In this document: piece by piece, positions 21,161-31,814 of the stretch
Layout of the letters: each line of letters starts with the position of its first letter
Position numbering within the stretch: the stretch's first letter is position 1
Assembly: GCF_003852895.1 (NCBI RefSeq)
Contig: NZ_QUSW01000006.1
Span: 326,734 to 390,733, forward strand
Direction of reading: 5' to 3'
Length of the DNA stretch: 64,000 bases
Source of the DNA: Rhizobacter terrae
GTDB taxonomy: Bacteria; Pseudomonadota; Gammaproteobacteria; Burkholderiales; Burkholderiaceae_C
Notes under the pieces: generated by a model
What the model was told of the DNA's origin: nothing
The model's input: only the letters and a program-made list of their open reading frames with translations
Databases searched by the model: none
Made by a program: the position numbers and the translations under genes

Positions 21161-21175
21161 TGTAGTCACATTACT
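21161..21175. promoter_or_regulatory. HexR-like operator, site C
   Basis: TGTAGTCACATTACT, again TGTAG-N4-A-YTACT. A CTACA half-site at 21148-21152 forms a second, wider inverted repeat with its left arm. It is 181 bases upstream of the lamB start. Confidence 0.6.
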
Positions 21176-21355
21176 GAATCAGCAAGGACTACCAAGCATC
21201 CCTTTTTTCATTGCGGCGAGAGACTTCGGGCGGTGTCCCCCCGCACCGCCCACCCTTTTCAGAAGTCGCTTTGCCGTGTCGTTCCCCCGTGTCGATGGCC
21301 GGAGCCCCCGCGAACGTCTCGACAAATCCCAAGCAAACCCTTCCGAGGAGTCACC

Positions 21356-22687
21356 ATGAACAAGAGATTCAAGCTGCTGGCCGTGTCGGCGGCCGTGGCA
21401 AGCGCTATTGCGGCGCCCGCAGCCAAGGCCGACGATGTCGAATTCCACGGCTATGTCCGTACGCAAGTGGGCGGTACGGACAAAGGCGGCAATTTGCAGT
21501 GCTTCCGCCTGGGCTTCCCGGCACAAGCGAAGTACCGTCTGGGCAATGAGTGCGACAACTACGGCGAAGCCGCGGTGGTCGTGCCCTTCGGCAAGTCCGA
21601 CGGTGCTTTCTTCAAGTACAACCTGCGCCTGGCTCTGCGTGAAAAGGGCGCGCAAGACTTCGAGGACGTGTCAACCGCTGTGGACTTCGGCTCATCCAGC
21701 ACCAGCACGAACTTCCAGTTCGCCAGCCGCGAGAACTACATCATCGGCGGCGGGTTCTTCCCCAAGGGCAGCGCCTTCGAGGACGCGAAGCTGTGGGTGG
21801 GCAAGCGCTTCTACAACCGCAACGACGTCCACATCAACGACTACTACTACTGGGCCAACACCGGCCCGGGCGCCGGCATTGAAGACATCGGCCTGGGCGG
21901 CGTGGGCAAGTTCGCCTTCGCCTACCACCAGAACGGCGGCAACTCGGGCCTGGACGGCGCACCCGGCAGCTTCCTGTTCGGCACCGGCGTGGGCGTCGAG
22001 GCCTCCAAGCGCTTCGAGTTCCGGGCCTACGACATTGCCGCCAACAAGGACGGCAAGCTGGAATTCGCGGCCGAAGTCATCAAGGGCAGCGATGCCATCG
22101 GCACCGGCGACAAGACCGGCTACCTGCTGACCGCCCAGCACACGCAAGGCGGCTTCTTCGGCGGCTTCACCAAGGTCGCGCTGCAGTACGGCCGCGGCAA
22201 CGGCGCCGGCATGAACTGGATTCCCGCCTACGCCGGCGGCAAGAACGACACGGCTGGCGAGAGCATCCGCCTCGTGACGCAGGCCTACGTCGCCCCGGAA
22301 GGCACGAACTGGTCGGGCATGGCGACCTTCGCCATCGACAACCTGAAGAAGGCCCCGTGGGACCTGAAGCAGCGCGAATGGATCACCATCGGTGCCCGTC
22401 CGCAGTACAACTTCAGCGACAACGTGAGCCTGGCGTTCGAAATTGGCCATGACCGCGCCAAGGACGCCAGCGGTTCGGGCAAGTGGGCCACACTGACCAA
22501 GGCCACCATTGCGCCTCAGCTCACGCTGACCCGCGGCTTCTGGGCTCGCCCGGTGCTGCGCGGCTTCGTCACCTACGCCACGTGGAACGACGAGGCCAAG
22601 GGCGGCGTGAACTACCTGAGCAACAACGTCTGGGCCAGCAAGAACAACGGCCTGACCTACGGTGCCCAGGTGGAAGCCTGGTGGTGA
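21356..22687 (+). CDS. lamB: maltoporin (LamB-type carbohydrate porin)
   Basis: Outer-membrane channel for maltodextrins. 443 residues: signal peptide ending AKA before DDVEFHGYVRTQVG, then beta-strand-rich sequence and a C-terminal GAQVEAWW, with the terminal aromatic typical of BAM substrates. Family signatures such as EFHGYVR, the RLGNECDNYGE segment and the FGFR/EFRAYDI-like strands are visible. ATG 21356 is preceded by GAGGAG; the frame is open upstream but lacks a signal peptide. First gene of lamB-malK-malE-malF-malG-CBM41-malS-fusion; transcription is expected to be controlled by the HexR-like sites upstream. Confidence 0.92.
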   Translation: MNKRFKLLAVSAAVASAIAAPAAKADDVEFHGYVRTQVGGTDKGGNLQCFRLGFPAQAKYRLGNECDNYGEAAVVVPFGKSDGAFFKYNLRLALREKGAQDFEDVSTAVDFGSSSTSTNFQFASRENYIIGGGFFPKGSAFEDAKLWVGKRFYNRNDVHINDYYYWANTGPGAGIEDIGLGGVGKFAFAYHQNGGNSGLDGAPGSFLFGTGVGVEASKRFEFRAYDIAANKDGKLEFAAEVIKGSDAIGTGDKTGYLLTAQHTQGGFFGGFTKVALQYGRGNGAGMNWIPAYAGGKNDTAGESIRLVTQAYVAPEGTNWSGMATFAIDNLKKAPWDLKQREWITIGARPQYNFSDNVSLAFEIGHDRAKDASGSGKWATLTKATIAPQLTLTRGFWARPVLRGFVTYATWNDEAKGGVNYLSNNVWASKNNGLTYGAQVEAWW

Positions 22688-22721
22688 TCTGACTTAGAAC
22701 GTAGAAGGAGACAACGCAGAC

Positions 22722-23831
<1,110 letters not shown>

Positions 23832-23904
23832 CCCCTATCACGCAGCCCCACCCCCACCCGTTTCCACACAGACCCCGTCGAGGGCACCAACGAAGGAGAT
23901 AGAG

Positions 23905-25101
23905 ATGAGCATTCAGCGCCAACGAGTCACACTGCTGGCGGCCGCGGCCGCCCTCGCCGCGGGGCTGGCCCTGCCCGCGCACGCCGCCGAAGCCGGCAAG
24001 CTGCTGATCTGGATCAACGGCGACAAGGGCTACAACGGCCTGCAGAAGATCGGCGACGAGTTCGCCAAGAAGACCGGCGTGCAAGTCGTCGTCGAGCACC
24101 CCGAAGATGCCCCGGGCAAGTTCCAGCAGGCCGCTGCCGCCGGCAAGGGCCCGGACATCTGGATCTGGCCGCATGACCGCATCGGCGAATGGATCGGCGG
24201 CGGTCTGCTGACCCCCGTGACCCCGAGCAAGAAGGCCCAGGCCGACATCGACCCGCTGGCCTGGAAGGCCTTCAACGTGGGCGGCAAGACCTGGGGCTAC
24301 CCGATCTCCATCGAGGCCGTCTCGCTGGTCTACAACAAGAAGCTCGTTCCCACGCCGCCCAAGACCTTCGAGGAAGTGATGGCGCTGGACAAGAAGCTGT
24401 CCGCCGACGGCAAGAAGGCCATCCTCTGGGACTACACCAACACCTACTTCACCTGGCCGCTGCTGGCCGCCAATGGCGGCTACGCCTTCAAGCTCAAGGC
24501 CGACGGCACCTATGACGCGGCCGACACCGGCGTGAACAACGCCGGCGCCTTGAAGGGCGTGGAGCTGCTGGACAAGCTGCTCAAGGAAAAGTACATGCCC
24601 CAGGGCTCGGGCTACGCCGAGATGGAAGCCGGCATGGCCCAGGGCAAGGTCGCGATGATGATCAACGGCCCCTGGTCGTGGGACAACCTGAAGAAGGCCA
24701 ACATCGACTTCGGCGTGGCCAAGATCCCGATGGTCGCCGGCAAGAAGGCCGCGCCGTTCGTGGGCGTGCTGGGCGCGATGATCAACAAGTCCTCGCCCAA
24801 CAAGGACGTGGCCACGGAGTTCATCGAGAACTTCATGATCACCGAGAAGGGCCTGAAAACCATCAACGACGACGTGCCGCTGGGCGTGCCGGCATCGAAG
24901 GCCTTCTACGCGCAGCTCAAGGGCGACGCGAAGATCCAGGCCACGATGGCTTCGGCGCAGGACGGCGCCCCGATGCCCAACAACCCCGAGATGGGCCGCT
25001 TCTGGTCCTCCATGGTCTCGGCGCTGGGCAACGTGATGGACGGCCGCCAGTCGCCCAAGGAAGCGATGGACGGCGCCGCCAAGCGCATCACCGCGAAGTA
25101 A
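23905..25101 (+). CDS. malE: maltose/maltodextrin periplasmic binding protein MalE
   Basis: Delivers maltodextrins to the MalFGK2 importer. 398 residues: signal peptide cut near AHA-AEAGKL, then [19 protein letters not shown] and [13 protein letters not shown] features, very like E. coli MalE (396 residues). The [24 protein letters not shown] segment corresponds to the ligand-side PWxW region. GAAGGAG lies just upstream of ATG 23905. A GC-rich hairpin follows before malF. Confidence 0.96.
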   Translation: MSIQRQRVTLLAAAAALAAGLALPAHAAEAGKLLIWINGDKGYNGLQKIGDEFAKKTGVQVVVEHPEDAPGKFQQAAAAGKGPDIWIWPHDRIGEWIGGGLLTPVTPSKKAQADIDPLAWKAFNVGGKTWGYPISIEAVSLVYNKKLVPTPPKTFEEVMALDKKLSADGKKAILWDYTNTYFTWPLLAANGGYAFKLKADGTYDAADTGVNNAGALKGVELLDKLLKEKYMPQGSGYAEMEAGMAQGKVAMMINGPWSWDNLKKANIDFGVAKIPMVAGKKAAPFVGVLGAMINKSSPNKDVATEFIENFMITEKGLKTINDDVPLGVPASKAFYAQLKGDAKIQATMASAQDGAPMPNNPEMGRFWSSMVSALGNVMDGRQSPKEAMDGAAKRITAK

Positions 25102-25114
25102 TCGTGTGACCTCC

Positions 25115-25142
25115 GCGGGGCGGGCTTTCGGGCCCTCCCCGC
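25115..25142 (+). promoter_or_regulatory. GC-rich stem-loop between malE and malF
   Basis: Eleven-position inverted repeat GCGGGGCGGGC / GCCCTCCCCGC with one C-T mismatch and a 6-base loop, 13 bases after the malE stop and without a T tract. It resembles the hairpins in E. coli malEF that stabilise the abundant malE message and reduce expression of downstream genes; that role is inferred. Confidence 0.65.
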
Positions 25143-25158
25143 GCATTTGCTGGATTCC

Positions 25159-26691
<1,533 letters not shown>

Positions 26692-26712
26692 TTCATCGAG
26701 GAGCAAACAGAC

Positions 26713-27603
26713 ATGGCCATCGTCCTCGACAAATCCCACCGCTGGCGCGTCGTCGCCGCGCACGTGTTCCTCATCTCGCTGTGCGCGCTGGTGATCTTTC
26801 CCTTCCTCATGGTGCTGTCGATCTCGCTGCGCCCGGGCAACTTCGCCACTGGCAACATCATTCCCGACCACGTGAGCTTCGAGCACTGGCGCTTCGCGCT
26901 GGGCCTGTCGTACCAGGACGCGCAAGGCCGCCTGGTCGAGCCCGACCTGCCGGTGCTGCGCTGGCTGTGGAACTCCATCAAGATCGCCACGCTGTCGGCG
27001 CTGATCGGGCTGTTCCTCTCGACCACCGCCGCCTACGCCTTCGCCCGCATGAAGTTCCGTGGCAAGAAGCAGGCGCTGACCGGCCTCATGCTCATGCAGA
27101 TGTTCCCCGCCGTGCTGGCGCTGGTGGCCATCTACGCCATCTTCGACCGCATCGGCAATGCCTTCCCCTCGGTGGGCATCGACTCGCACTGGTCGCTGCT
27201 CCTGGCGTACTCGGGCGGCATCGCGCTGCACGTGTGGACCATCAAGGGCTACTACGACACGATTCCGGTGGAGATCGAGGAAGCCGCGAAGGTCGACGGC
27301 GCCACGCCCTGGCAGGCCTTCCGCATGGTGCTGCTGCCCATGGCCGTGCCCATCCTCATGGTGGTGTTCCTGCTGGCGTTCATCAACGCCATCCAGGAGT
27401 ACCCGGTCGCCTCCATCCTTCTCAAGCAGCAGGACCTGCTCACGCTCGCCGTGGGCTCCAAGATGTTCCTGTACGACCAGAAGTACCTCTGGGGCGATTT
27501 CGCCGCGGCAGCCATCCTGTCCGGCCTGCCCATCACCGTCGTGTTCATCCTGGCCCAGAAATGGATGATTTCGGGCCTGACGTCGGGGGGCGTCAAGGGA
27601 TGA
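26713..27603 (+). CDS. malG: maltodextrin ABC transporter permease MalG
   Basis: Second permease, 296 residues, the same as E. coli MalG. Six predicted membrane segments; EAA loop [21 protein letters not shown]. The C-terminal [15 protein letters not shown] closely matches the family end, which reaches into the MalK-associated pocket. It begins 21 bases after malF with GAGGAG upstream. Its stop overlaps an in-frame ATG of the next gene (27600). Confidence 0.96.
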   Translation: MAIVLDKSHRWRVVAAHVFLISLCALVIFPFLMVLSISLRPGNFATGNIIPDHVSFEHWRFALGLSYQDAQGRLVEPDLPVLRWLWNSIKIATLSALIGLFLSTTAAYAFARMKFRGKKQALTGLMLMQMFPAVLALVAIYAIFDRIGNAFPSVGIDSHWSLLLAYSGGIALHVWTIKGYYDTIPVEIEEAAKVDGATPWQAFRMVLLPMAVPILMVVFLLAFINAIQEYPVASILLKQQDLLTLAVGSKMFLYDQKYLWGDFAAAAILSGLPITVVFILAQKWMISGLTSGGVKG

Positions 27604-27635
27604 GTCTCCCAACCTCAACTCATGCGAGGCAACCC

Positions 27636-28061
27636 ATGCTCAAGACCCTGATCACCGCCGTCATCGCGCTGGCCGCCGGATCGGCGATGGCCCAGACCAC
27701 GCCCCCCGAGGGCAAGATCGGCATCAACTACAACCGCTGCGACAACACCTACGACGGCTGGGGCGCGCACCTGTGGAAGGACCCGGGCATCCCCATCCCC
27801 GGCGTGGAGTGGCAAAAGCCCATGCCGCCCACCGGCAAGAGCGACTTCGGCGTCTACTGGCATGCCGACTTCGCCGAGTTCGGCGGCAAGGGCAAGGTCA
27901 ACTACATCATCCACAAGGGCGACACCAAGGAACAAGGTGGACGCGACATGTCCTTCGACGGCAAGACCGTGAAGGAGATCTGGGTGCTCAACGGCGATCG
28001 CAAGATCTACACCTCGCTGGACGACGCGAAGAAGGCACGGGCGGAGAACCCCTGCAAGTAA
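27636..28061 (+). CDS. secreted stand-alone CBM41/pullulanase-associated domain protein
   Basis: 141 residues: signal peptide MLKTLITAVIALAAGSAMA then a single domain matching the bacterial pullulanase-associated/CBM41 pattern (INYNRCDNTYDGWGAHLWKD, WQKPMPPTGKSDFGVYWH, KVNYIIHKGDTKEQGG, VKEIWVLNGDRKIYT). Such modules bind alpha-glucans and normally sit in large pullulanases. Two cysteines (in NRCDN and at the end, ENPCK) could form a disulfide. ATG 27636 is chosen because it gives a clean signal peptide; an ATG at 27600 overlapping the malG stop is in frame. Between malG and malS, so a starch-capture role is a good inference. Confidence 0.8.
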   Translation: MLKTLITAVIALAAGSAMAQTTPPEGKIGINYNRCDNTYDGWGAHLWKDPGIPIPGVEWQKPMPPTGKSDFGVYWHADFAEFGGKGKVNYIIHKGDTKEQGGRDMSFDGKTVKEIWVLNGDRKIYTSLDDAKKARAENPCK

Positions 28062-28076
28062 TCGCGCTTGCCCTCG

Positions 28077-28094
28077 CCCCGGCCAACGCCGGGG
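28077..28094 (+). promoter_or_regulatory. stem-loop between CBM41 gene and malS
   Basis: Perfect 7-base-pair stem CCCCGGC / GCCGGGG with a CAAC loop, 15 bases after the stop codon and without a T run. It could be an mRNA-stabilising hairpin; a terminator is unlikely. Confidence 0.4.
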
Positions 28095-28136
28095 CCCCAC
28101 CGGGTCCCTCCCGCGTCCCTCAGTAGTTGGAATGAC

Positions 28137-29867
28137 ATGACGACACGTCGCTTTCTCTGCGCCATCGCCGCGGCCACACTGGCAGCCTGCTCGACCACGC
28201 CGCCCGCACCCGCCGCCGCAGCACCGGCCCCGAAAGCCGAACCTGCGCCAGTCCTTCCCGGCCCGCTCGCCGTCCCCGGCGCCTTCGCCGACAACCCCAT
28301 CATCTACTTCGTCGTCACCGACCGCTTCGAGAACGGCAACAAGGCCAACGACAACAGCTATGGCCGCAAGCGCGAGGCCACGCCGGCCGATGACGTGGGC
28401 ACCTTCCACGGCGGCGACCTCAAGGGCCTGACCAACAAGCTGCGCGAGGGGTATTTCAAGCAGCTGGGCGTGAACGCGATCTGGATCACCGCGCCCTACG
28501 AGCAGATCCACGGTTGGGTCGTGGGCGGCAACAAGGAATTCAAGCACTACGCCTACCACGGCTACTACGCGCTGGACTACACCACGCTGGATGCCAACAT
28601 GGGCACGCCCGACGAGCTGCGCGAGATGATCGACACCGCGCATTCGCAGGGCATCCGCATCCTGTTCGACGTGGTGATGAACCACCCGGGCTACCTCGAC
28701 ATCCAGACCGCCAACGAGCTGGGCGTGAAGGTGCTGTGGCCGGGGGCATCGAGTGCCAACCTTCGCAACTACCACTCGTTCATCGACTACAACAACTTCG
28801 CCTTCGGCGACTGGTGGGGCCGCGACTGGGTGCGCGCCGGCCTGCCCGGCTACATCGACGGCGGCCGTGACGACCTCACCATGCAGCTGGCCTACCTGCC
28901 GGACTTCCGCACGGAGTCCAAGGACGCCGTGAAGCTGCCCAAGTTCCTGCGCGCCAAGCCCGGCACCAAGGCGGTGGACCTGCCCAACACCACCGTGCGC
29001 GGCTACCTCGTGAAATGGCTGACCGACTGGGTGCGCGACTATGGCGTGGACGGCTTCCGCGCCGACACCGTCAAGCACGTGGAGCCCGAGGCCTGGCTGG
29101 AGTTGAAGACCGAAGCGGCCAAGGCACTGACCGAGTGGAAAGCGAAGAACCCCACGAAGAAGATCGACGACCAGCCGTTCTGGATGGTGGGCGAGTACTG
29201 GGGCCTGGGGCCGGGCAGGCACAAGCTGCACGACTTCGGCTTCGACGCGATGATCAACTTCGAATTCCAGAGCGCCGGCGGACAGTTCGCCAAGCCGGAG
29301 TCGCTGTATGCCAGCTACGCGAAGATCCTCTCGGGCCGGCCCGGCTTCTCCGCGCTGAGCTACATCTCATCGCACGACACGGAGCTGTTCGATCGCAAGA
29401 AGCTCATCGAGGCCGGCTCGGCGCTGCTGCTCGCACCCGGCGCGGTGCAGATCTTCTACGGCGACGAAACCGCGCGCCCGCTGGGCCCGGTGCCCTCGTC
29501 CGACCCGCAGCAGGCCACGCGCTCGGACATGAACTGGGGCAGCATCGACCAGGCGGTGCTCGCGCACTGGCGCAAGCTGGGCACCTTCCGCGCGAAGCAC
29601 GTCGCGCTGGCTCGCGGGGCGCACAGCATGCTGTCGGATTCACCCTATGTGTTCAGCCGCGTCGATGCCACTTCGGATGACCGCGTGGTCGTGGCCCCGA
29701 ACGCCAAGGGCGAGGTCGCGATTCCCGTCGGCGACGTGTTCCGCGACGGCCAGGCCGTGTTCGACTTCTACTCGCAGCAGCGCCTCGTGGTGGCCCAAGG
29801 CAAGGTGACCTTGAATGCACAAGGAACGGTGTTGCTTGAAAGAGCGATTCCGCTGATGGCGAAATGA
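28137..29867 (+). CDS. malS: lipoprotein alpha-amylase, MalS type (GH13)
   Basis: Hydrolyses alpha-1,4-glucans outside the cytoplasm. 576 residues with lipobox TLAAC (Cys18), then a Pro/Ala linker (about 20-45) and a GH13 barrel very close to E. coli MalS (DRFENGNKANDNSYGR, GTFHGGDLKGLTNKL, EQIHGWVVGGNKEF). Catalytic residues are Asp310 (GFRADTVKH), Glu353 (GEYWG) and Asp414 (SSHDTE). E. coli MalS is a soluble periplasmic enzyme with an extra N-terminal domain; here that is replaced by a lipid anchor. ATG 28137 is set by the signal sequence. Shares the operon with the importer and CBM41 protein. Confidence 0.92.
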   Translation: MTTRRFLCAIAAATLAACSTTPPAPAAAAPAPKAEPAPVLPGPLAVPGAFADNPIIYFVVTDRFENGNKANDNSYGRKREATPADDVGTFHGGDLKGLTNKLREGYFKQLGVNAIWITAPYEQIHGWVVGGNKEFKHYAYHGYYALDYTTLDANMGTPDELREMIDTAHSQGIRILFDVVMNHPGYLDIQTANELGVKVLWPGASSANLRNYHSFIDYNNFAFGDWWGRDWVRAGLPGYIDGGRDDLTMQLAYLPDFRTESKDAVKLPKFLRAKPGTKAVDLPNTTVRGYLVKWLTDWVRDYGVDGFRADTVKHVEPEAWLELKTEAAKALTEWKAKNPTKKIDDQPFWMVGEYWGLGPGRHKLHDFGFDAMINFEFQSAGGQFAKPESLYASYAKILSGRPGFSALSYISSHDTELFDRKKLIEAGSALLLAPGAVQIFYGDETARPLGPVPSSDPQQATRSDMNWGSIDQAVLAHWRKLGTFRAKHVALARGAHSMLSDSPYVFSRVDATSDDRVVVAPNAKGEVAIPVGDVFRDGQAVFDFYSQQRLVVAQGKVTLNAQGTVLLERAIPLMAK

Positions 29868-29930
29868 CATTGCGCCATCAGCCTCCCGCCTGACCCGGCC
29901 TCCCCCCAGCCACCCAGGTATCCTCCACAC

Positions 29931-31802
29931 ATGGCCATCGATCCCACCCGCGGCCCCCACGCGCTGCCCTACTCCGAGCCCCGGCTGCTCGCTGACATCG
30001 GCGCGACCTATGCCCGGTTCGCCATCGAGCAGATGCCCGGCCGCTTCGACCACGTGGCGGTGCTGCCCTGCGCGGACTACACCGGCTTCGTGCAGGTGGT
30101 GAAGGCCTACCTGTTCACCCTGCCCGGCATCGTGCCGCGACACGGCGCGGTGGCGATTGCGAACCCCATCGAAGGCGACTGGGTGCGCATGACCAACCGG
30201 GACTGGGCTTTCTCCATCCAGGATGCCCAGCGCCAGCTCAACCTGAGCACCCTGCTGGTGGTGAACAACTTCACCGCGCTGGCCATGGCGCTCCCGCGCG
30301 TGGGCAGCGACGGCCGGGTGCAGATCGGCGGCGGCGAGGCACAGGCCAACGGCGTCATCGGCCTGCTGGGCCCAGGCACCGGCCTGGGTGTGTCAGGACT
30401 CATCCCCACCGGCGACCGCTGGACGGTGCTGGCCACCGAAGGCGGCCACGTGAGCTTCGCGCCCACGGACGAACGCGAGCTGCGCGTGCTGCAGTACGCC
30501 TGGAAGACCATGCACCGCGTCTCGGCCGAACGGCTGATCTCCGGCCCCGGCATCGAGCTCATCTACCAGGCGCTGAGCGCCGGCCAGCCGCATGCCGAGC
30601 CTGATTTGAGCGCGGCCGACATCGTGCAGCGCGCCCTGCACGGCCTGAATGCGGTGTGCTCCGAAACCATCGAGTGCTTCTGCGGCATGCTGGGCACCAT
30701 GGCCTCGGACCTGGCGCTCACGCTGGGCGCCACCGGCGGCATCTACGTGGGCGGCGGCATCGTGCCGCGCCTGGGCGAGCTGTTCAAGCACTCGCACTTC
30801 CGCGAGCGCTTCGAGTCCAAGGGCCGATTCAGCGGCTATGTGTCGCGCATTCCCACCTACGTGCTGACGGCGGACAACCCGACCTTCCTGGGTGTGTCGT
30901 CGCTGCTGGCCGACCACGTGCCCGACCACGATGGCGGCAACCCGCTGCTGGAGCGCGTGCGATCGGCCACCGACGGCCTGTCTCCGGCCGAGCGGCGCGT
31001 GGCCAATTTCGTGCTGGACAACCCGCGCACCGTGCTGAACGACCCGATCGCGGTCATCGCGCAAGGTGCGGAAGTGAGCCAGCCCACGGTCATCCGCTTC
31101 TGCCGCTCGCTGGGCTTCCAGGGCCTGGCGGACTTCAAGCTCAAGCTGGGCTCGGGCCTCACCGGCACCCTGCCCGTGCAGCGCACCCAGGTGCGCCGGC
31201 AGGACGGCACGGCCGACCTCTGCGCCAAGGTGCTGGATAACACCATCTCCGCCATCGTGCAGTTCCGCGAGTCGCTGAACGTGGAGTCGGTGGACAAGGC
31301 CATCGCCTTGCTGCGCGAGGCGCGTCGCGTGGAGTTCTACGCCATGGGCAACTCGGCGGTGGTGGCGCTCGATGCGCAGCACAAGCTCTTCCGCTTCCGC
31401 ATTCCCTCGGTCGCGCACACCGATGCGTCCATGCATGCGATGGCCGCCGAGCTGCTGGGGCCCAACGACCTCGCCTTCTTCATTTCCAGCTCCGGCCAGC
31501 CGCCCGAGCTCGTGCGCGCAGCCACGCACGCGCTGGAGCGCGGGGCATCGGTCATCGCCATCACGGCCAGCCAGTCACCGCTGGCACGCAAGTCCACCGT
31601 GTGCATCGCGGTCGACCACAGCGAAGACAGCTCCAGCTTCGTCTCGATGATCTCGCGCATCCTGCATCTGCTGGTGATGGACATGATGTCGGTGGGCCTC
31701 GCAGTGCGCCGCGCGCCAACGATGGGGCCGGGGCCGGCGCAGACGGATGCGAGTGGTCAGCTGCTGCCGTCACCTGGGGTGCTGATCTCGCACATCGCCT
31801 GA
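29931..31802 (+). CDS. glucokinase-like domain fused to RpiR/HexR-family regulator (kinase motifs degraded)
   Basis: 623 residues. Residues 1-330 are a Glk fold; about 340-415 an RpiR helix-turn-helix (LSPAERRVANFVLDNP, VSQPTVIRFCRSLGFQG); about 450-600 a SIS sugar-phosphate domain (EFYAMGNSAVVALDAQHK, FFISSSGQPPELV). Fusions of this type are known in Burkholderiales as bifunctional Glk/HexR. Here GGTN is GATY (Ala25, Tyr27) and the catalytic Asp is Asn113 (VNNFTA), while the glucose-contact EGGH and GPGTGLG remain. So the kinase half is probably inactive or sugar-sensing only, and the intact glk at 19892 supplies activity. Last gene of the operon, 63 bases after malS. The likely operators are at 20975-21175. 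Confidence 0.93.
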   Translation: MAIDPTRGPHALPYSEPRLLADIGATYARFAIEQMPGRFDHVAVLPCADYTGFVQVVKAYLFTLPGIVPRHGAVAIANPIEGDWVRMTNRDWAFSIQDAQRQLNLSTLLVVNNFTALAMALPRVGSDGRVQIGGGEAQANGVIGLLGPGTGLGVSGLIPTGDRWTVLATEGGHVSFAPTDERELRVLQYAWKTMHRVSAERLISGPGIELIYQALSAGQPHAEPDLSAADIVQRALHGLNAVCSETIECFCGMLGTMASDLALTLGATGGIYVGGGIVPRLGELFKHSHFRERFESKGRFSGYVSRIPTYVLTADNPTFLGVSSLLADHVPDHDGGNPLLERVRSATDGLSPAERRVANFVLDNPRTVLNDPIAVIAQGAEVSQPTVIRFCRSLGFQGLADFKLKLGSGLTGTLPVQRTQVRRQDGTADLCAKVLDNTISAIVQFRESLNVESVDKAIALLREARRVEFYAMGNSAVVALDAQHKLFRFRIPSVAHTDASMHAMAAELLGPNDLAFFISSSGQPPELVRAATHALERGASVIAITASQSPLARKSTVCIAVDHSEDSSSFVSMISRILHLLVMDMMSVGLAVRRAPTMGPGPAQTDASGQLLPSPGVLISHIA

Positions 31803-31814
31803 GCGGCGGATTCC

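Larger units (their letters stand above)
20867..21355. other. divergent regulatory region between glk and the maltodextrin operon (489 bases)
   Basis: No credible coding frame. It is more AT-rich than the surrounding genes and holds three copies of a 15-base element TGTAG-N4-A-YTACT, listed separately, plus an extra CTACA half-site at 21148. It must contain the glk promoter and the lamB promoter; I could not fix -35/-10 hexamers with confidence. The lamB ribosome site GAGGAG is at its right end. Confidence 0.7.

Noticed and set aside
28077..28094. Terminator before malS
   Set aside because: The stem lacks a T tract and the operon logic requires read-through to malS and the fusion gene.
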